From the NCBI GenBank assembly GCA_022226935.1, contig CP092081.1, positions 3,968,770 to 4,032,769 of the forward strand: a DNA stretch of 64,000 nt, given 5' to 3'. This DNA comes from Nitrospira sp. Lineage in GTDB: Bacteria; Nitrospirota; Nitrospiria; Nitrospirales; Nitrospiraceae. Both the position numbers and the translations under genes were made by a program. The notes under the pieces were generated by a model. It had not been told where the DNA came from and made no database searches. It saw only the letters and a program-made list of their open reading frames with translations. Below, piece by piece: positions 24,691 through 36,078 of the stretch (positions are counted from its first letter, which is position 1; each line of letters starts with the position of its first letter).

Positions 24691-26113
24691 CCTGGCATTG
24701 GTGCTTTCTTCGACTCTTTTAGCGGCTTGTGCGGTTGGTCCTGATTTCAGCCGTCCTGATGCCACGGCGCCCGATGCATTCCGCATGGCCGAGCCGGGCA
24801 GTGACGCCGCATCGATTGCTAATACGCCCTGGTGGGAACTGCTGAAGGACCAAGAACTGCAGAAACTTATTCGCACGGCGTTGGAAGACAACAAAGACCT
24901 GAAGCGCGCCGCGTCGGCCGTCGAAGAATTTCAGGCCCGCCTATTTATCGCGAAGACCGATTATGCTCCGCAAATGAATGTAACGACTAATGCGCCACTC
25001 TTCGGTCGTAAGAGCAATTTTCTTTTCCCCGGATTTCCCAACCCGTTCAACTACTATTTGCAGGGGAATTTGTCCTGGGAGATCGACATTTGGGGACGTA
25101 TCCGCCGATCCAATGAAGCCGCGCGCGGAGATCTGCTGGCCCGGGAGGAAAATCGGCGCGCCATTGTGCTGCAGCTGGTGAGTGGCGTAGCGGAGGCCTA
25201 CTTCGATCTGTTGCAATTTGATATGCAACTCGACATTGCTCGACGTACGCTGAAATCTTGGGAGGAATCGGTCAGAATTGCTCAGGCTCGTTTGCGGCAG
25301 GGCATGATCTCCAAGCTCGATGCGGATCAGTTCGAGGCCGAACGGGCTAACGCTGCCGCAAAGGCGGCGGAGTTCGAGCGGCAGAAGGTCCAAAAGGAAA
25401 ATCAACTCAGTGTATTGCTGGGGCGTAATCCCGGACGGATTGCGCGCGGCCATTCGCTTACTGAGCAGGTCATGCCACCTGAGGTGCCGCCCGGGCTCCC
25501 TTCCGAGTTGCTCCAGCGACGCCCGGATATTTTGCAGGCCGAGCAAGACCTTGCTGCCGCAACGGCGAGAATCGGCATGGCGAAAGCGGATCGCTTTCCC
25601 AAATTGAGTATTACCGGAATCCTCGGTGTGGCGAGTCCACACCTCTCCCGGTTGGTAGCAAACGAGACGGCTTTCGGGGTTGCCGGGCCAGGTTTGGCTG
25701 GCCCGTTATTGAATGCCCAGATCTTGGGCTTTCAACAGCGAGCTGCCGAGGCACAAGCGCAACAGGCGATAGCCCAATACGAACAATCTGTCCTCGTGGC
25801 ATTTAAGGAAGTTGAGGATTCTCTGGTGGCGGTGCGGACCGTGCGTGAGCAGCGCGCCGCGCAGTTACAGCAGGTTGAAGCTCTACGATCAGCCCTGAGC
25901 CTGGCCAACCTGCGTTATAAAGGCGGGTTGGCGAACTATCTGGATGTCTTGATTGCGCAACGTAATCTGTTTGAAGCCGAGTTGGCACTCATGGGAACAC
26001 ATCGGTTGCATTTGGTGTCCATTGTGCAATTATATAAGGCGCTGGGTGGCGGATGGACGCCTGAAGGGCAACCGCCTGTTTCATCGGTTCCCTCCGCGCC
26101 CGAAAAGAGCTAG
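24683..26113 (+). CDS. Outer-membrane efflux lipoprotein, NodT/OprM family
   Basis: 476 residues from the ATG at 24683 (a GTG at 24671 is possible but sits one base after AAGGAG). It has the signal and lipobox LLAAC (Cys ~16) followed by AVGPDFSRP. Both OEP repeats are present, and ENRRAIVLQLVSGVAEAYFDLLQFDMQL, SWEESVRIAQARLRQGMIS and LRYKGGLANYLDVL are nearly identical to the factor at 2001. It completes the tripartite efflux operon 20315-26113. Confidence 0.95.
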   Translation: MRSLALVLSSTLLAACAVGPDFSRPDATAPDAFRMAEPGSDAASIANTPWWELLKDQELQKLIRTALEDNKDLKRAASAVEEFQARLFIAKTDYAPQMNVTTNAPLFGRKSNFLFPGFPNPFNYYLQGNLSWEIDIWGRIRRSNEAARGDLLAREENRRAIVLQLVSGVAEAYFDLLQFDMQLDIARRTLKSWEESVRIAQARLRQGMISKLDADQFEAERANAAAKAAEFERQKVQKENQLSVLLGRNPGRIARGHSLTEQVMPPEVPPGLPSELLQRRPDILQAEQDLAAATARIGMAKADRFPKLSITGILGVASPHLSRLVANETAFGVAGPGLAGPLLNAQILGFQQRAAEAQAQQAIAQYEQSVLVAFKEVEDSLVAVRTVREQRAAQLQQVEALRSALSLANLRYKGGLANYLDVLIAQRNLFEAELALMGTHRLHLVSIVQLYKALGGGWTPEGQPPVSSVPSAPEKS

Positions 26114-26169
26114 GCGGTCGAGCCTTCTACCTGCCGGAACCTCATTTAAATATCCTACGTGTCTTTTGC

Positions 26170-26586
26170 CTATTGAGGGCCACTCTGATGTGTCGGCTCT
26201 TCCTTGCATCCGGTCTCCATCCTACGATGAGATGAGGAGGTAAGCGTGAGAATCATGGCCAGCGTGCCACCCAGCGCAGCCATGAGGATGAGGGTGAGGC
26301 CACTGCGAATCCACGATGTACTCGTCTGTATTCTGAGGGCAATGTTTGCCAAGTTGAAAATCCAGACTGTCGCCGCCACCCATGCCAGGTGTTCCGTTCG
26401 ACTGTGAGAAATACGTATACCTGAGACGGTGAAACCGAGCGCCCCAGATAACAGATTAGCCATATAGGCAGTTGACGGGTTGCTCTGCAGGTTCACTCCA
26501 AGGAAAGCCATGACCAACCCGGCCGCAAATGTAAGGCCGTATACGATTGCGGCGTCGCGAAAGACAACCTTGAGACTCACCATCAT
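26170..26586 (-). CDS. Hypothetical membrane protein
   Basis: 138 residues with about four hydrophobic segments (~10-30, 40-58, 66-86, 92-114) and a short polar tail. No family is recognised. The regular hydrophobic pattern supports a real gene, oriented against the efflux operon. Confidence 0.5.
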   Translation of the reverse strand: MMVSLKVVFRDAAIVYGLTFAAGLVMAFLGVNLQSNPSTAYMANLLSGALGFTVSGIRISHSRTEHLAWVAATVWIFNLANIALRIQTSTSWIRSGLTLILMAALGGTLAMILTLTSSSHRRMETGCKEEPTHQSGPQ

Positions 26587-26855
26587 TGCACGTAGTCTTG
26601 CCGTCGCCGCTCGCCGGGACGACGAATCTCCAAGTGTTTCAAAATGAAGAAGAGAAGGGTCTGAGGAATGCCCGAGGCAGAGTTCGTCCGCGCGGTCTCA
26701 CGGTTGATTATGTCAGGTGAACAATGCGTCATAGGTGTATCCTTCGTGACTCAGCAAGGAGTGGAATAGATCGCGTGGTTGCATGAAAGGGTCTGAAGAG
26801 CTTGACCTGTCTCTTCGCATGCGCAACAAGCCGTGCGAGTTTCTCCGGGATTCCA

Positions 26856-27035
26856 TTAGAATTTTTTCTTCTGTGTCGAGGTGAAGGCCGATAGGGTACG
26901 GGAAAGTGATTTTCGATTGCGCATCCAGCGACTTAAGCGCTTGGATAACGCGTACACCAGATTGTCGACGGCAAGCACTACTGCGCCGATCATGAACAAT
27001 CCCAATACGAGGGCCAGCTCTACATCAATGGACAT
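26856..27035 (-). CDS. Small single-span membrane protein
   Basis: About 59 residues from MSIDVELALVLGLFMIGAVV: one membrane helix (~5-27) and a basic tail rich in Arg/Lys/Ser. No clear ribosome-binding site and no recognised family; an in-frame upstream Met at 27083 is possible. Real but uncertain. Confidence 0.35.
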   Translation of the reverse strand: MSIDVELALVLGLFMIGAVVLAVDNLVYALSKRLSRWMRNRKSLSRTLSAFTSTQKKKF

Positions 27036-27070
27036 GCTAGATATTCCATGAGTCAGATCATCGGTACCGT

Positions 27071-27307
27071 TTAGGCGGCCCAATTGGCTATGTTTTCTGC
27101 ACTTGTGAGTTGAACTGCTCTCTTGCCCATAGGAAGCTTGGAGCTACTGACGGCTCCCTGCGTCTGTCGGTTTTGCTCCAATACGCTCTCTGCGACATTC
27201 CCGCAGTTCATGCAGCGCCACGCATGGAGCCACATGGGCCCTGAGGAATCTTCCATATCGAGGAGAAAATCTTCGACCATACATCCGCTACAGCGCGAAC
27301 AGCTCAT
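27071..27307 (-). CDS. Small zinc-ribbon-like protein
   Basis: 78 residues starting MSCSRCSGCMVEDF after GGAGGA six bases upstream. The Cys pairs CSRCSGC and CMNC, about 25 residues apart, look like a zinc-binding knuckle. Aromatic MWLHAWRCMNCGNV is typical of small zinc-ribbon proteins seen repeatedly in Nitrospira genomes (recalled). Function unknown. Confidence 0.6.
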   Translation of the reverse strand: MSCSRCSGCMVEDFLLDMEDSSGPMWLHAWRCMNCGNVAESVLEQNRQTQGAVSSSKLPMGKRAVQLTSAENIANWAA

Positions 27308-27466
27308 TGTGGGTTCCTCCATTCATTAGTGCCTGCATGTAAGCGTAGATTCCAAGACTGCTTTCCGGTAGACCTGAACGAAGTACCTCTTTGGAGGGTT
27401 CCCCGCAATGAGTCAGTACGCGTGATATGCCTATGAGTGATGGATGTAAAGGGATGTGGCATGAGT

Positions 27467-27829
27467 TTAGTCTGCGGCGTTGATCGTGAGCCCTGACTGG
27501 GGCTCATGAATTTCTATTTGCAAAGGGAAGGCACTTCCAAGAAATCGACCAAGGCGATCACGCGCATCTGTATCTATGATGAGGAGTTCGACTCCGAATC
27601 GCTCCTCCTGTACCCAGGCGACTTTTGCAAGATTCACCGAAACAGCTCGCCCTTCTTCGGGAAGGTGCAGCTTCATGGCGAGGAAGTCGCCATCTATGAG
27701 CCTGTGGCTGGTTGTGCGCAAGGTGCTGCCTCGCTCTGTAACAAATAGTCGGACAAGCTCCGCACACCCTATGACATCGGCTGAAAGATTGCCGTGCAGA
27801 ACGAATTGCGCTATCGAATCGCGTGTCAT
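27467..27829 (-). CDS. PilZ-like domain protein
   Basis: 120 residues starting MTRDSIAQFVLHGN with AAGGAG before the ATG; the longer frame to 27943 lacks a good start. The strand pattern LRTTSHRLIDGDFLAMKLHLPEEGRAVSVNLAKVAWVQEERFGVELLIID fits the second half of a PilZ domain. The RxxxR c-di-GMP motif is not obvious, so c-di-GMP binding is doubtful. Related small PilZ-like proteins are numerous in Nitrospira. Confidence 0.55.
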   Translation of the reverse strand: MTRDSIAQFVLHGNLSADVIGCAELVRLFVTERGSTLRTTSHRLIDGDFLAMKLHLPEEGRAVSVNLAKVAWVQEERFGVELLIIDTDARDRLGRFLGSAFPLQIEIHEPQSGLTINAAD

Positions 27830-28269
27830 CTGCGCTCCTTCCGTATTAGGCGCTTGCCATCCACGCATACTGGTGTGGAGAGTAGCTCGCTTCTGAACGG
27901 CCGGATAGTCTGCGAAGAGGGTACTGCTAACGAGTGATATCAACTGTTTTGCAAAGGAGGGGGATTGCTGAGAAGGTGATATTCTTATAGTCGTGTATGT
28001 CTACCTCATGTCTAAGTTACTACTGCGAGCTTGGCCGAGCTATTTGCTACGTTGTAAGCACCCCAGCCTCTGTTCTGTGCAACTTCTGATGGATAGTGAT
28101 CTTCGAACGTTCCGGTGTATTGTGAGCAGGGATCAAGATTTTCGACGATTACCCAGCAGCTGTGGTTAGTCTCCTTACAAAACCCGTGCGTGCCATGCGG
28201 AGGGGCTCAATGCAAGATCTTGCTGTGGCGAAGGCCGGATTTGGGCAGCAAACGCGGGAGGCCAGGGCG
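27830..28269. other. Intergenic stretch, no feature recognised
   Basis: About 440 relatively AT-rich bases between the divergent PilZ-like and GT87-fusion genes. It must hold both promoters, but no gene, RNA or strong motif is recognised. GTG at 28162 and ATG at 28195 are in frame with the downstream gene. Confidence 0.4.
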
Positions 28270-30885
28270 ATGCCGCTATTATCTCTTGGGCAGATTTGGT
28301 GCATGCGTTTAGTCGCTCTCAGTCTTGTCTTATGCAGCGCTTGGTTTGCGTGGCGATCGTATCTGGACATGGGCCTATTCATGAATTTTGGCACCGACTA
28401 CGCATTATATTTTGCGCAGTCGAAAGTGCTGGACAGTTCGGAGCCATCTCAAATTTATAACCTTGCGGTGGCCAATCAACCTTATCGAGATTTGTTAGAC
28501 GCATACAACAGAGATCCTATCTATCGAACGTGGACGGCTGACCCGATCGTTGGACCTGTGCCGTATCCACCAATATTTGCGTGGTCCCTTCAACCATTCA
28601 CCTGGCTTTCTCCTCCTTTGAGTTTCGCGTTGTGGATCAGTCTTAATGTTTGTGTCGCGCTTGCAATTGGTTGGCGGGTGGCTAATTACTGCGGGCAGTT
28701 TGATAGAACGACAGTCATTTTGCTGTTTCTCGGGTCCTATCCCGTTGCCCTCAGTTTATACGTGGGGCAAATCCAGATCTTGTTGGCCTGGTGCGTTACT
28801 GAATTTTTTCTTGCCCTACGCGCTGGAAAAGACTTTAAGGCAGGTATGTGGCTTGGGTGTCTCTTGCTCAAGCCCCAGTACGGGGTTTTTCTGGGACTGC
28901 TCTTGCTGTGGAAACGGCGTTGGATGGCTGTTTCCGGAGTGGCTGTCACGGGCAGCATGATTTTCGGAGGGTCGATATTGGTAGGCGGCCTATCGGGAAT
29001 CGTTGCCTACTCGTCATCGTTTAGTGGAATGGCTCAATTTCGCGGAGATGATCCGACGCTGATGATCAATTGGCGATCGTTGATTCTCGATATCTATCCC
29101 ACGATCTATGGACCGAAAGGAACGCTGCTGACCATTGCGCTGGCGTTGGTCACAGCGGCAAGCCTCGCTTGGATCTGGCGTGGACCCTGGACCCCGGAGA
29201 AATCAGATTTCCCTGTGAAGATGCTGCTGACAATCCTAGGAACTCTCATCGCAAGTTTCCATAGTCATCCATATGGAGCGGTCTTCATCGCACTGCCGCT
29301 CGCTGCCGTGCTTCTTGGGCCATACGGTGGCAAGTTAGGGTGGGGGCTTATTGGTGTGGGGATAGTGGTTCCGGCTCTCACGTTTTCACTCGGCTACTCA
29401 GTGATCATAAGAAACGGAGATGTCTACAGTCATCTCGTCATTTCTTCGAAGATCCTGAAATTGGTGATTTTCGCGATGTTTGGATACTTCTTTGTGCAAG
29501 TATGGCGGTTCGGCTCTTCTCGTACGAGCGTATGCGATCTCCGGCGAGGTCTTCGATGGGATCGCATTCGCTCGATCATGTCAGCGAGTAGGCTTAAGAT
29601 GGTCAAGTGTGCACCGCGATTGGTTCATGGCGTCGTGGCGGCCGGGGTAGTCGTATTCATGTGGCAGGTCTCCGATCCGCCAGAATTGTTCAGCGATTTC
29701 AATCAGGCATATTATCCTGCTGGGCGTGCCATCCTTGATGATGTGTCTCACCTATATGATCGTGTCCCTGATTGTACGGGTACAGCTATCTGCGGATATG
29801 TGAATCTTCCGTTGGTGGCCTTGGCATTCGCCCCTCTCTCGATAATGAGCGTACAAAAGGCGCAGTTGGTCTTCGGACTGCTCTCTTGTATCTCTATTAT
29901 CATAAGCGTAGTGATACTGATGAAGTTAAGCAATGTGACGGAGTGGAGGCGCGTGGCTATTTTGTGGCTCTTTGTGCTGAATGGCCCGCTATACTACAGT
30001 TTGCGAGAAGGAAACCTGACCCACATTGCGTTACTCTTGCTCCTAGTGGTCTTGCTTTGTCTCGAGAAAAGCAAAGAGTGGATCGCCGGGGGAGTGCTTG
30101 CAGTCGCGGCAATTATCAAACTGCCCTTGGGATTACTGGGACTATATTTCTTCCTCAAAGGCCGTTGGAAGGTGGTTTCTGGGTTTGCGGTCACATGCAT
30201 ATTTGTCGCACTGGCCTCAATTGCCTGGTTCGGGTGGGAACTTCATATTCTCTGGTACCGAGAGGCGATACTCCCTTTCTCGAATAAGGCCCTCGGAGCC
30301 TTCAATGTCCAATCCATCGATGGTTTCCTCCTTCGGTTAGGCGAACAGCCACTGCTCTACGATTGGCAGCCGATCAGGGTGGAAAGGTCGTATATGTTCA
30401 TCAAGAGTGGAGTTGCAGGTCTGCTGCTGCTGGCCTCGGTCGTGATGCTGAGAAATCACCCGGGTGCAAGTGGGAGAGACTGGATGCTTCTGGAGTTCTC
30501 TGCTGTATTATGTCTGGCCCTCATCATCAGTCCGATCTCCTGGACTCATTATTATCTATTCTTACTCTTGCCGCTATGCCTGTATCTTGGTGGCCGACTT
30601 CCCATACCTCAGTCAAGGGCATGGTTTCTTAGTATGTTGGCATGTGTTCTGCTCATCTCGCCTCCTGTCGTATTCCTTGGTGCCGAGCCCTCATTGTATG
30701 GAAAGGTAATTATTAGACTGGTGACCTCGTTGTATTTCTTCGGCGCGCTCTGCCTGTGGGGAGTCTTGTGCCTGGCAAAATGGCGGACTGTCCGAGTGAC
30801 CGTCGATGTCTCACCTGTGTGTTCTTGGGCAAGGGGCGGTTTAAATTCTTCTCCCTCTACCAATGCCTTTTGGCCTCGCGGATAA
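28270..30885 (+). CDS. Tandem GT87/DUF2029-like integral membrane protein (two modules fused)
   Basis: About 871 residues from the ATG at 28270 (GGGAG eight bases upstream); in-frame GTG at 28162 would add 36. It contains two successive polytopic modules, each starting with a GT87/DUF2029-type pattern. Module 1: FGTDYALYFAQSKVLDSS..IYNL, PVPYPPIFAWSLQPFTWLS. Module 2 from ~residue 460: SDFNQAYYPAGRAILDDVSHLYDR, VNLPLVALAFAPLSIMS. Each has ~9-11 membrane helices and an internal LKPQYGVFLGLLLLWK or IKLPLGLLGLYFFLKG segment. GT87 enzymes are polyprenyl-phosphate-dependent mannosyltransferases. The normal protein is ~400-450 residues, so this is a fusion or duplication. Substrate unknown. Confidence 0.75.
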   Translation: MPLLSLGQIWCMRLVALSLVLCSAWFAWRSYLDMGLFMNFGTDYALYFAQSKVLDSSEPSQIYNLAVANQPYRDLLDAYNRDPIYRTWTADPIVGPVPYPPIFAWSLQPFTWLSPPLSFALWISLNVCVALAIGWRVANYCGQFDRTTVILLFLGSYPVALSLYVGQIQILLAWCVTEFFLALRAGKDFKAGMWLGCLLLKPQYGVFLGLLLLWKRRWMAVSGVAVTGSMIFGGSILVGGLSGIVAYSSSFSGMAQFRGDDPTLMINWRSLILDIYPTIYGPKGTLLTIALALVTAASLAWIWRGPWTPEKSDFPVKMLLTILGTLIASFHSHPYGAVFIALPLAAVLLGPYGGKLGWGLIGVGIVVPALTFSLGYSVIIRNGDVYSHLVISSKILKLVIFAMFGYFFVQVWRFGSSRTSVCDLRRGLRWDRIRSIMSASRLKMVKCAPRLVHGVVAAGVVVFMWQVSDPPELFSDFNQAYYPAGRAILDDVSHLYDRVPDCTGTAICGYVNLPLVALAFAPLSIMSVQKAQLVFGLLSCISIIISVVILMKLSNVTEWRRVAILWLFVLNGPLYYSLREGNLTHIALLLLLVVLLCLEKSKEWIAGGVLAVAAIIKLPLGLLGLYFFLKGRWKVVSGFAVTCIFVALASIAWFGWELHILWYREAILPFSNKALGAFNVQSIDGFLLRLGEQPLLYDWQPIRVERSYMFIKSGVAGLLLLASVVMLRNHPGASGRDWMLLEFSAVLCLALIISPISWTHYYLFLLLPLCLYLGGRLPIPQSRAWFLSMLACVLLISPPVVFLGAEPSLYGKVIIRLVTSLYFFGALCLWGVLCLAKWRTVRVTVDVSPVCSWARGGLNSSPSTNAFWPRG

Positions 30886-31020
30886 AGCTGGCACGTACCT
30901 GGATACCTAAGGCGCAGCATGATTCCGTACGATCGCTTTCTCAGTAGCGCGTCTACCTGTGGATGGAGAATCGGGACGGCAAGAATGAAGCCTTGTTGTT
31001 GTCATGGCCTCATTTCCAAG

Positions 31021-32217
31021 TCAGCGGAATGTGAGGAGGCTGTGCAGCCCCTCATTTTTGGGTCTGTAGGTCGGAGAGTGAAGGAGCCGAGTGTGAACAG
31101 ATTCGTCTAAGACTTCTGTGCCCGTACCCGTTTGCATCACAGGCCGATAGAATCGTGGATGGATCCACTTTCGAACTCCGACAAAACATTCACTAAAAGA
31201 GTCATGAATAGGGCCTAACCTATCCGGTTTCTCTGCCATCCCGCCTGACCCCAGAGCCAATCCTTTTGCCATCGAATGTCGCCGTATCCAGGCCAGAGAA
31301 ACGTCAGCCAAATCTCGGTCAGGATATGTTCCGCCAAGATCTCCATGCGCTCCAGCAAACCATCGTTGCTCAATGAGCTGCCCGACTTTGGGTGGGGATG
31401 TCCAGAGTGTCGCATTGTGATCTGCTCGATGTTCATCAATAGCGAGGGCATGACAAGCTTGTTGTACGATCGGGCTCAACTCGGTATCGCGAAAGTTGTA
31501 TCGGTGTTCATTTAGCCATCTGAGCGCTTTCGTGGGAATACCTAGTGGTCCAACGGTATCCCAGAGTCCTAGCAAGGTGATGGCAATCTCCGAGAGGCCT
31601 CTACGCCGACCAAGAAAAATTGCCGACTTCTGATGAGTGTTCTGAAGAGTACGATACACACGGTAGGCCTCATCAAAGACACGACTGTCGGGATCGATGA
31701 TCATTCGCGTAAGGCATTCGCGAAGATGGACGGCTGCCTCACTCAAGGAGGAGAGTGTGCTTGCGGCCTCTCGTATAAGCCTGACATGCTCTTCACTGAG
31801 CAGCATCGGAGATGGAAGCCCGGTGAGCGTGAGTAATCCTACGAGAGAGCGAGCGATATAGGCTCCTCGGCTGAAGCCATACAGATACAACTCGTCACCG
31901 GGATCATAGGTTGCCGCAAGATAGGCATAGCTCTGGAGAATTGTTCGATCCAGTCCATACCCGAACGAACCATCTCGGAAGCGATGGAACCAGGGTATCG
32001 TGGTGCCCGGCTCGTACCATTTCTGCTGTACCCGCCCATCGGCTGAGCGAGGCAGAATCGATTGATAGAGCTGGTAGACGTTTGTGGCCGGATGCGAATC
32101 GGATTGAGCGTCAGATCGAGATTGCTTGGGGGAATGCCTTGAAGAAAAGCTCCAGACTCCGGGGTCCGGAGGACAGTCCCATTCACCATCGAAACACAGA
32201 ATCACACGTTTTGACAC
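31021..32217 (-). CDS. DUF2235 (Tle1-like) alpha/beta hydrolase
   Basis: 398 residues. It has the DUF2235 order: N-terminal ILCFDGEWD, YEPGTTIPWFHRF, YLYGFSRGAYIARSLVG with the nucleophile Ser in GFSRG (~120), LGLWDTVGPLGIPTK carrying the probable Asp, and WFAGAHGDLGGTYPDRDLADVSLAWI carrying the His. The family includes type VI secretion phospholipase effectors (Tle1) and many uncharacterised hydrolases. No VgrG, PAAR, tail or immunity gene is visible beside it, so a T6SS link is unsupported. The C-terminus (~355-398) is variable. Confidence 0.88.
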   Translation of the reverse strand: MSKRVILCFDGEWDCPPDPGVWSFSSRHSPKQSRSDAQSDSHPATNVYQLYQSILPRSADGRVQQKWYEPGTTIPWFHRFRDGSFGYGLDRTILQSYAYLAATYDPGDELYLYGFSRGAYIARSLVGLLTLTGLPSPMLLSEEHVRLIREAASTLSSLSEAAVHLRECLTRMIIDPDSRVFDEAYRVYRTLQNTHQKSAIFLGRRRGLSEIAITLLGLWDTVGPLGIPTKALRWLNEHRYNFRDTELSPIVQQACHALAIDEHRADHNATLWTSPPKVGQLIEQRWFAGAHGDLGGTYPDRDLADVSLAWIRRHSMAKGLALGSGGMAEKPDRLGPIHDSFSECFVGVRKWIHPRFYRPVMQTGTGTEVLDESVHTRLLHSPTYRPKNEGLHSLLTFR

Positions 32218-32642
32218 ATGGGCACTTTCTCCACGACAATCGCAGGTAGTGAGACTTTCTCCCGCGCGAGCCGACCCCTTTGGTTAGGAGCACTCAAACG
32301 TCAGTGGTGATCGTATTTGAAATGCAGGCAGGCAAAGAAGCAAGGCTGATGCCAGAAACGCATGAAGGAGTTTCTGGTAGCAAGAAAAGAATAGGCCTTC
32401 GAATAAGGCAAAATGCAGAATGCGTGAATAGTGTCTGCAGAAATTGTGCAGCATGAGGCGGAAGTTTGTATCTGATGCGATACGCAGCAGTATCTGAACG
32501 TATACGGGAATGGTCGGAGCTTGTCGTGACAGTATGGCAAATGCGTAGACCGAAAGTTCCTTTTTCGCGGCCGTATGTTTAGCAAAGCGCGAGGTGTAAA
32601 CGATGACGAGGATGCGAAGGGCCGGTGATGTGAGGCAGCAGC
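32218..32642. other. Intergenic stretch, no feature recognised
   Basis: About 425 bases of rather AT-rich sequence between two minus-strand genes. The only long frame (32301-32585, minus) is rich in Cys, His and Phe and reads as non-coding. No structure noted. Confidence 0.4.
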
Positions 32643-33194
32643 CTATCGACTGTTGTTTGTAACGATGAGGTCTCGATCCTGGTCGATTTGAGCGGCTAAT
32701 TGTTGTAGTGCCTGAGAAGTGGCTGCATTAATAGGTTCCTGGTCTGAAGCGGTAATCCACCGCACTGAAGATCCCAAGGCTTCGCCTTCGGCAGCATAGG
32801 TTTTGAAGGGTTCGTGTCCTGAATGGGCCAGGTCGGCCTCTAGGTGGACGCGATACAGATAACGATCCGGCGCGCGAAGGGTAAGCCAAGCCTTCACCAC
32901 CATTCTGAGATCGGCAGGATCTGTTCCGATCGCTCTGAACGTCTGCCGGCCAGCAAAGTAATGGATGATGGCTTGACGCAGATCTTTTGCCGGCCAATCG
33001 AGCATTGGAATGCCTGGCATGTGGTCAGCTCCTTCGATGGCGAGAAATGGCACGTCAAGTTGCGCCACAAGAGGGATCCTCTGCGTGGCCTGGCCATTCG
33101 AGGGAGGATCGACGTGGATTCTGTGGACACACCCGGACACGAGAAGGCAGAGTCCCACTATGAGAATCATCCGTTGTGGTGCAACATGTCGCAT
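32643..33194 (-). CDS. Hypothetical lipoprotein
   Basis: About 183 residues from MRHVAPQRMILIVGLCLLVSGC, a lipoprotein signal with lipobox LVSGC (Cys ~22); the frame remains open upstream but without a signal sequence. The mature part includes IPLVAQLDVPFLAIEG and LRQAIIHYFAGRQTFRAIGTDPADLRMVVKAWLTL. No family is recognised. Twenty-five bases after the next lipoprotein gene, so probably an operon. Confidence 0.65.
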   Translation of the reverse strand: MRHVAPQRMILIVGLCLLVSGCVHRIHVDPPSNGQATQRIPLVAQLDVPFLAIEGADHMPGIPMLDWPAKDLRQAIIHYFAGRQTFRAIGTDPADLRMVVKAWLTLRAPDRYLYRVHLEADLAHSGHEPFKTYAAEGEALGSSVRWITASDQEPINAATSQALQQLAAQIDQDRDLIVTNNSR

Positions 33195-33219
33195 CGTTCG
33201 AGTTGACCAGTGTTCCTTG

Positions 33220-33705
33220 TTATCGAGAGGCAGGGGAAGGACTGAGAATATCCAGGTCGCGAATGGCTCGCGCTGCTTGTTCCCGATAGGTCCGTCCGGT
33301 GGCGCCGGTATAGGTGTCGATGACGCGCTGGTAGGTGGCCCGGGATTGAGCATATTGTTTCTTGATCGAAAGATACTGCCCCAGAGCCAGCCAGTTTTGC
33401 GCGGCGGTTTCATTGGCGGTGCGAAGATCCGTCCATTCACGATCGATCTGATTGCTGCCGGGCTGATTGACGCGCCGGGTGACGATTTCTCCCAATTGGG
33501 TGGAGAGTTGCTCGATGGCTTCGTTCTCACGCACGGCGGCGGCGACGCGATCGTGCTTCAAATGGTCGTAGAATGATTCGACATGACCTTTGATGGCATC
33601 GGCGCGTTTCTCATGGATGTCGTGAGAGCAATGCGCAAGGGCGAGGCATAGAGCAAGCCACAGTGGTCCTTGCCACATCAACATCCTATGTGAGCGTATC
33701 CCCAT
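33220..33705 (-). CDS. Hypothetical helical lipoprotein
   Basis: 161 residues starting MGIRSHRMLMWQGPLWLALC with GGGAGG seven bases before the ATG, and lipobox LAHC (Cys ~26). The mature part is almost entirely helical, with a TPR-like ending (LALGQYLSIKKQYAQSRATYQRVIDTYTGATG). No specific family recognised; first gene of the pair with the lipoprotein downstream. Confidence 0.7.
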   Translation of the reverse strand: MGIRSHRMLMWQGPLWLALCLALAHCSHDIHEKRADAIKGHVESFYDHLKHDRVAAAVRENEAIEQLSTQLGEIVTRRVNQPGSNQIDREWTDLRTANETAAQNWLALGQYLSIKKQYAQSRATYQRVIDTYTGATGRTYREQAARAIRDLDILSPSPASR

Positions 33706-33803
33706 CATCGCCTCCCTCATGAACCAAATCAGTTCGTTCGATCGTGCTTGATGTGCTGCGATCCTACCTGAGCCAGAGGAGAAAGGCGAGCCGAAGATCG
33801 GCG

Positions 33804-35774
<1,971 letters not shown>

Positions 35775-35934
35775 AGCCGCAGAGTACTGTGGTTGGGGGC
35801 GGGGCGTCAATTGGCCGCTTCGTTCCGGATCGGCGGTTAGGCTTCGCATGAAGTTCAGAGGATCTTGGTTCAGACTAGTGACACCTCTCGATCAAGTGTG
35901 GTATGAATCATCCCGCCGATACGGATCTTTCTTC

Positions 35935-36012
35935 GTCCCCATCGTCTAGCCTGGCCTAGGACATTGCCCTTTCAAGGCAGTAACACGGGTTCAAATCCCG
36001 TTGGGGACACCA
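35935..36012 (+). tRNA. tRNA-Glu (anticodon TTC)
   Basis: Cloverleaf visible: acceptor GTCCCCA with TGGGGAC, anticodon stem TTGCC/GGCAG with loop CTTTCAA giving anticodon TTC, T arm CGGG-TTCAAAT-CCCG and an encoded CCA (36010-36012). A tyrosine integrase gene begins 100 bases downstream in the same direction, so the 3' end of this gene is the likely attachment site. Confidence 0.96.
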
Positions 36013-36040
36013 CTTACCTCACAAACACCGCTCCCAGACT

Positions 36041-36056
36041 AGCGTTTCAGCGTTTC
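36041..36056. repeat. Tandem direct repeat between tRNA and integrase
   Basis: AGCGTTTC occurs twice in direct succession. Short direct repeats beside an attachment site are often integrase arm-type or excisionase binding sites; that role is inferred. Confidence 0.45.
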
Positions 36057-36078
36057 GCCATGTCGATTCCACAGGGCG

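Noticed and set aside
32301-32585. 94-codon minus-strand ORF in an intergenic gap
   Set aside because: Cys/His/Phe-rich composition, no ribosome-binding site and no resemblance to a family.
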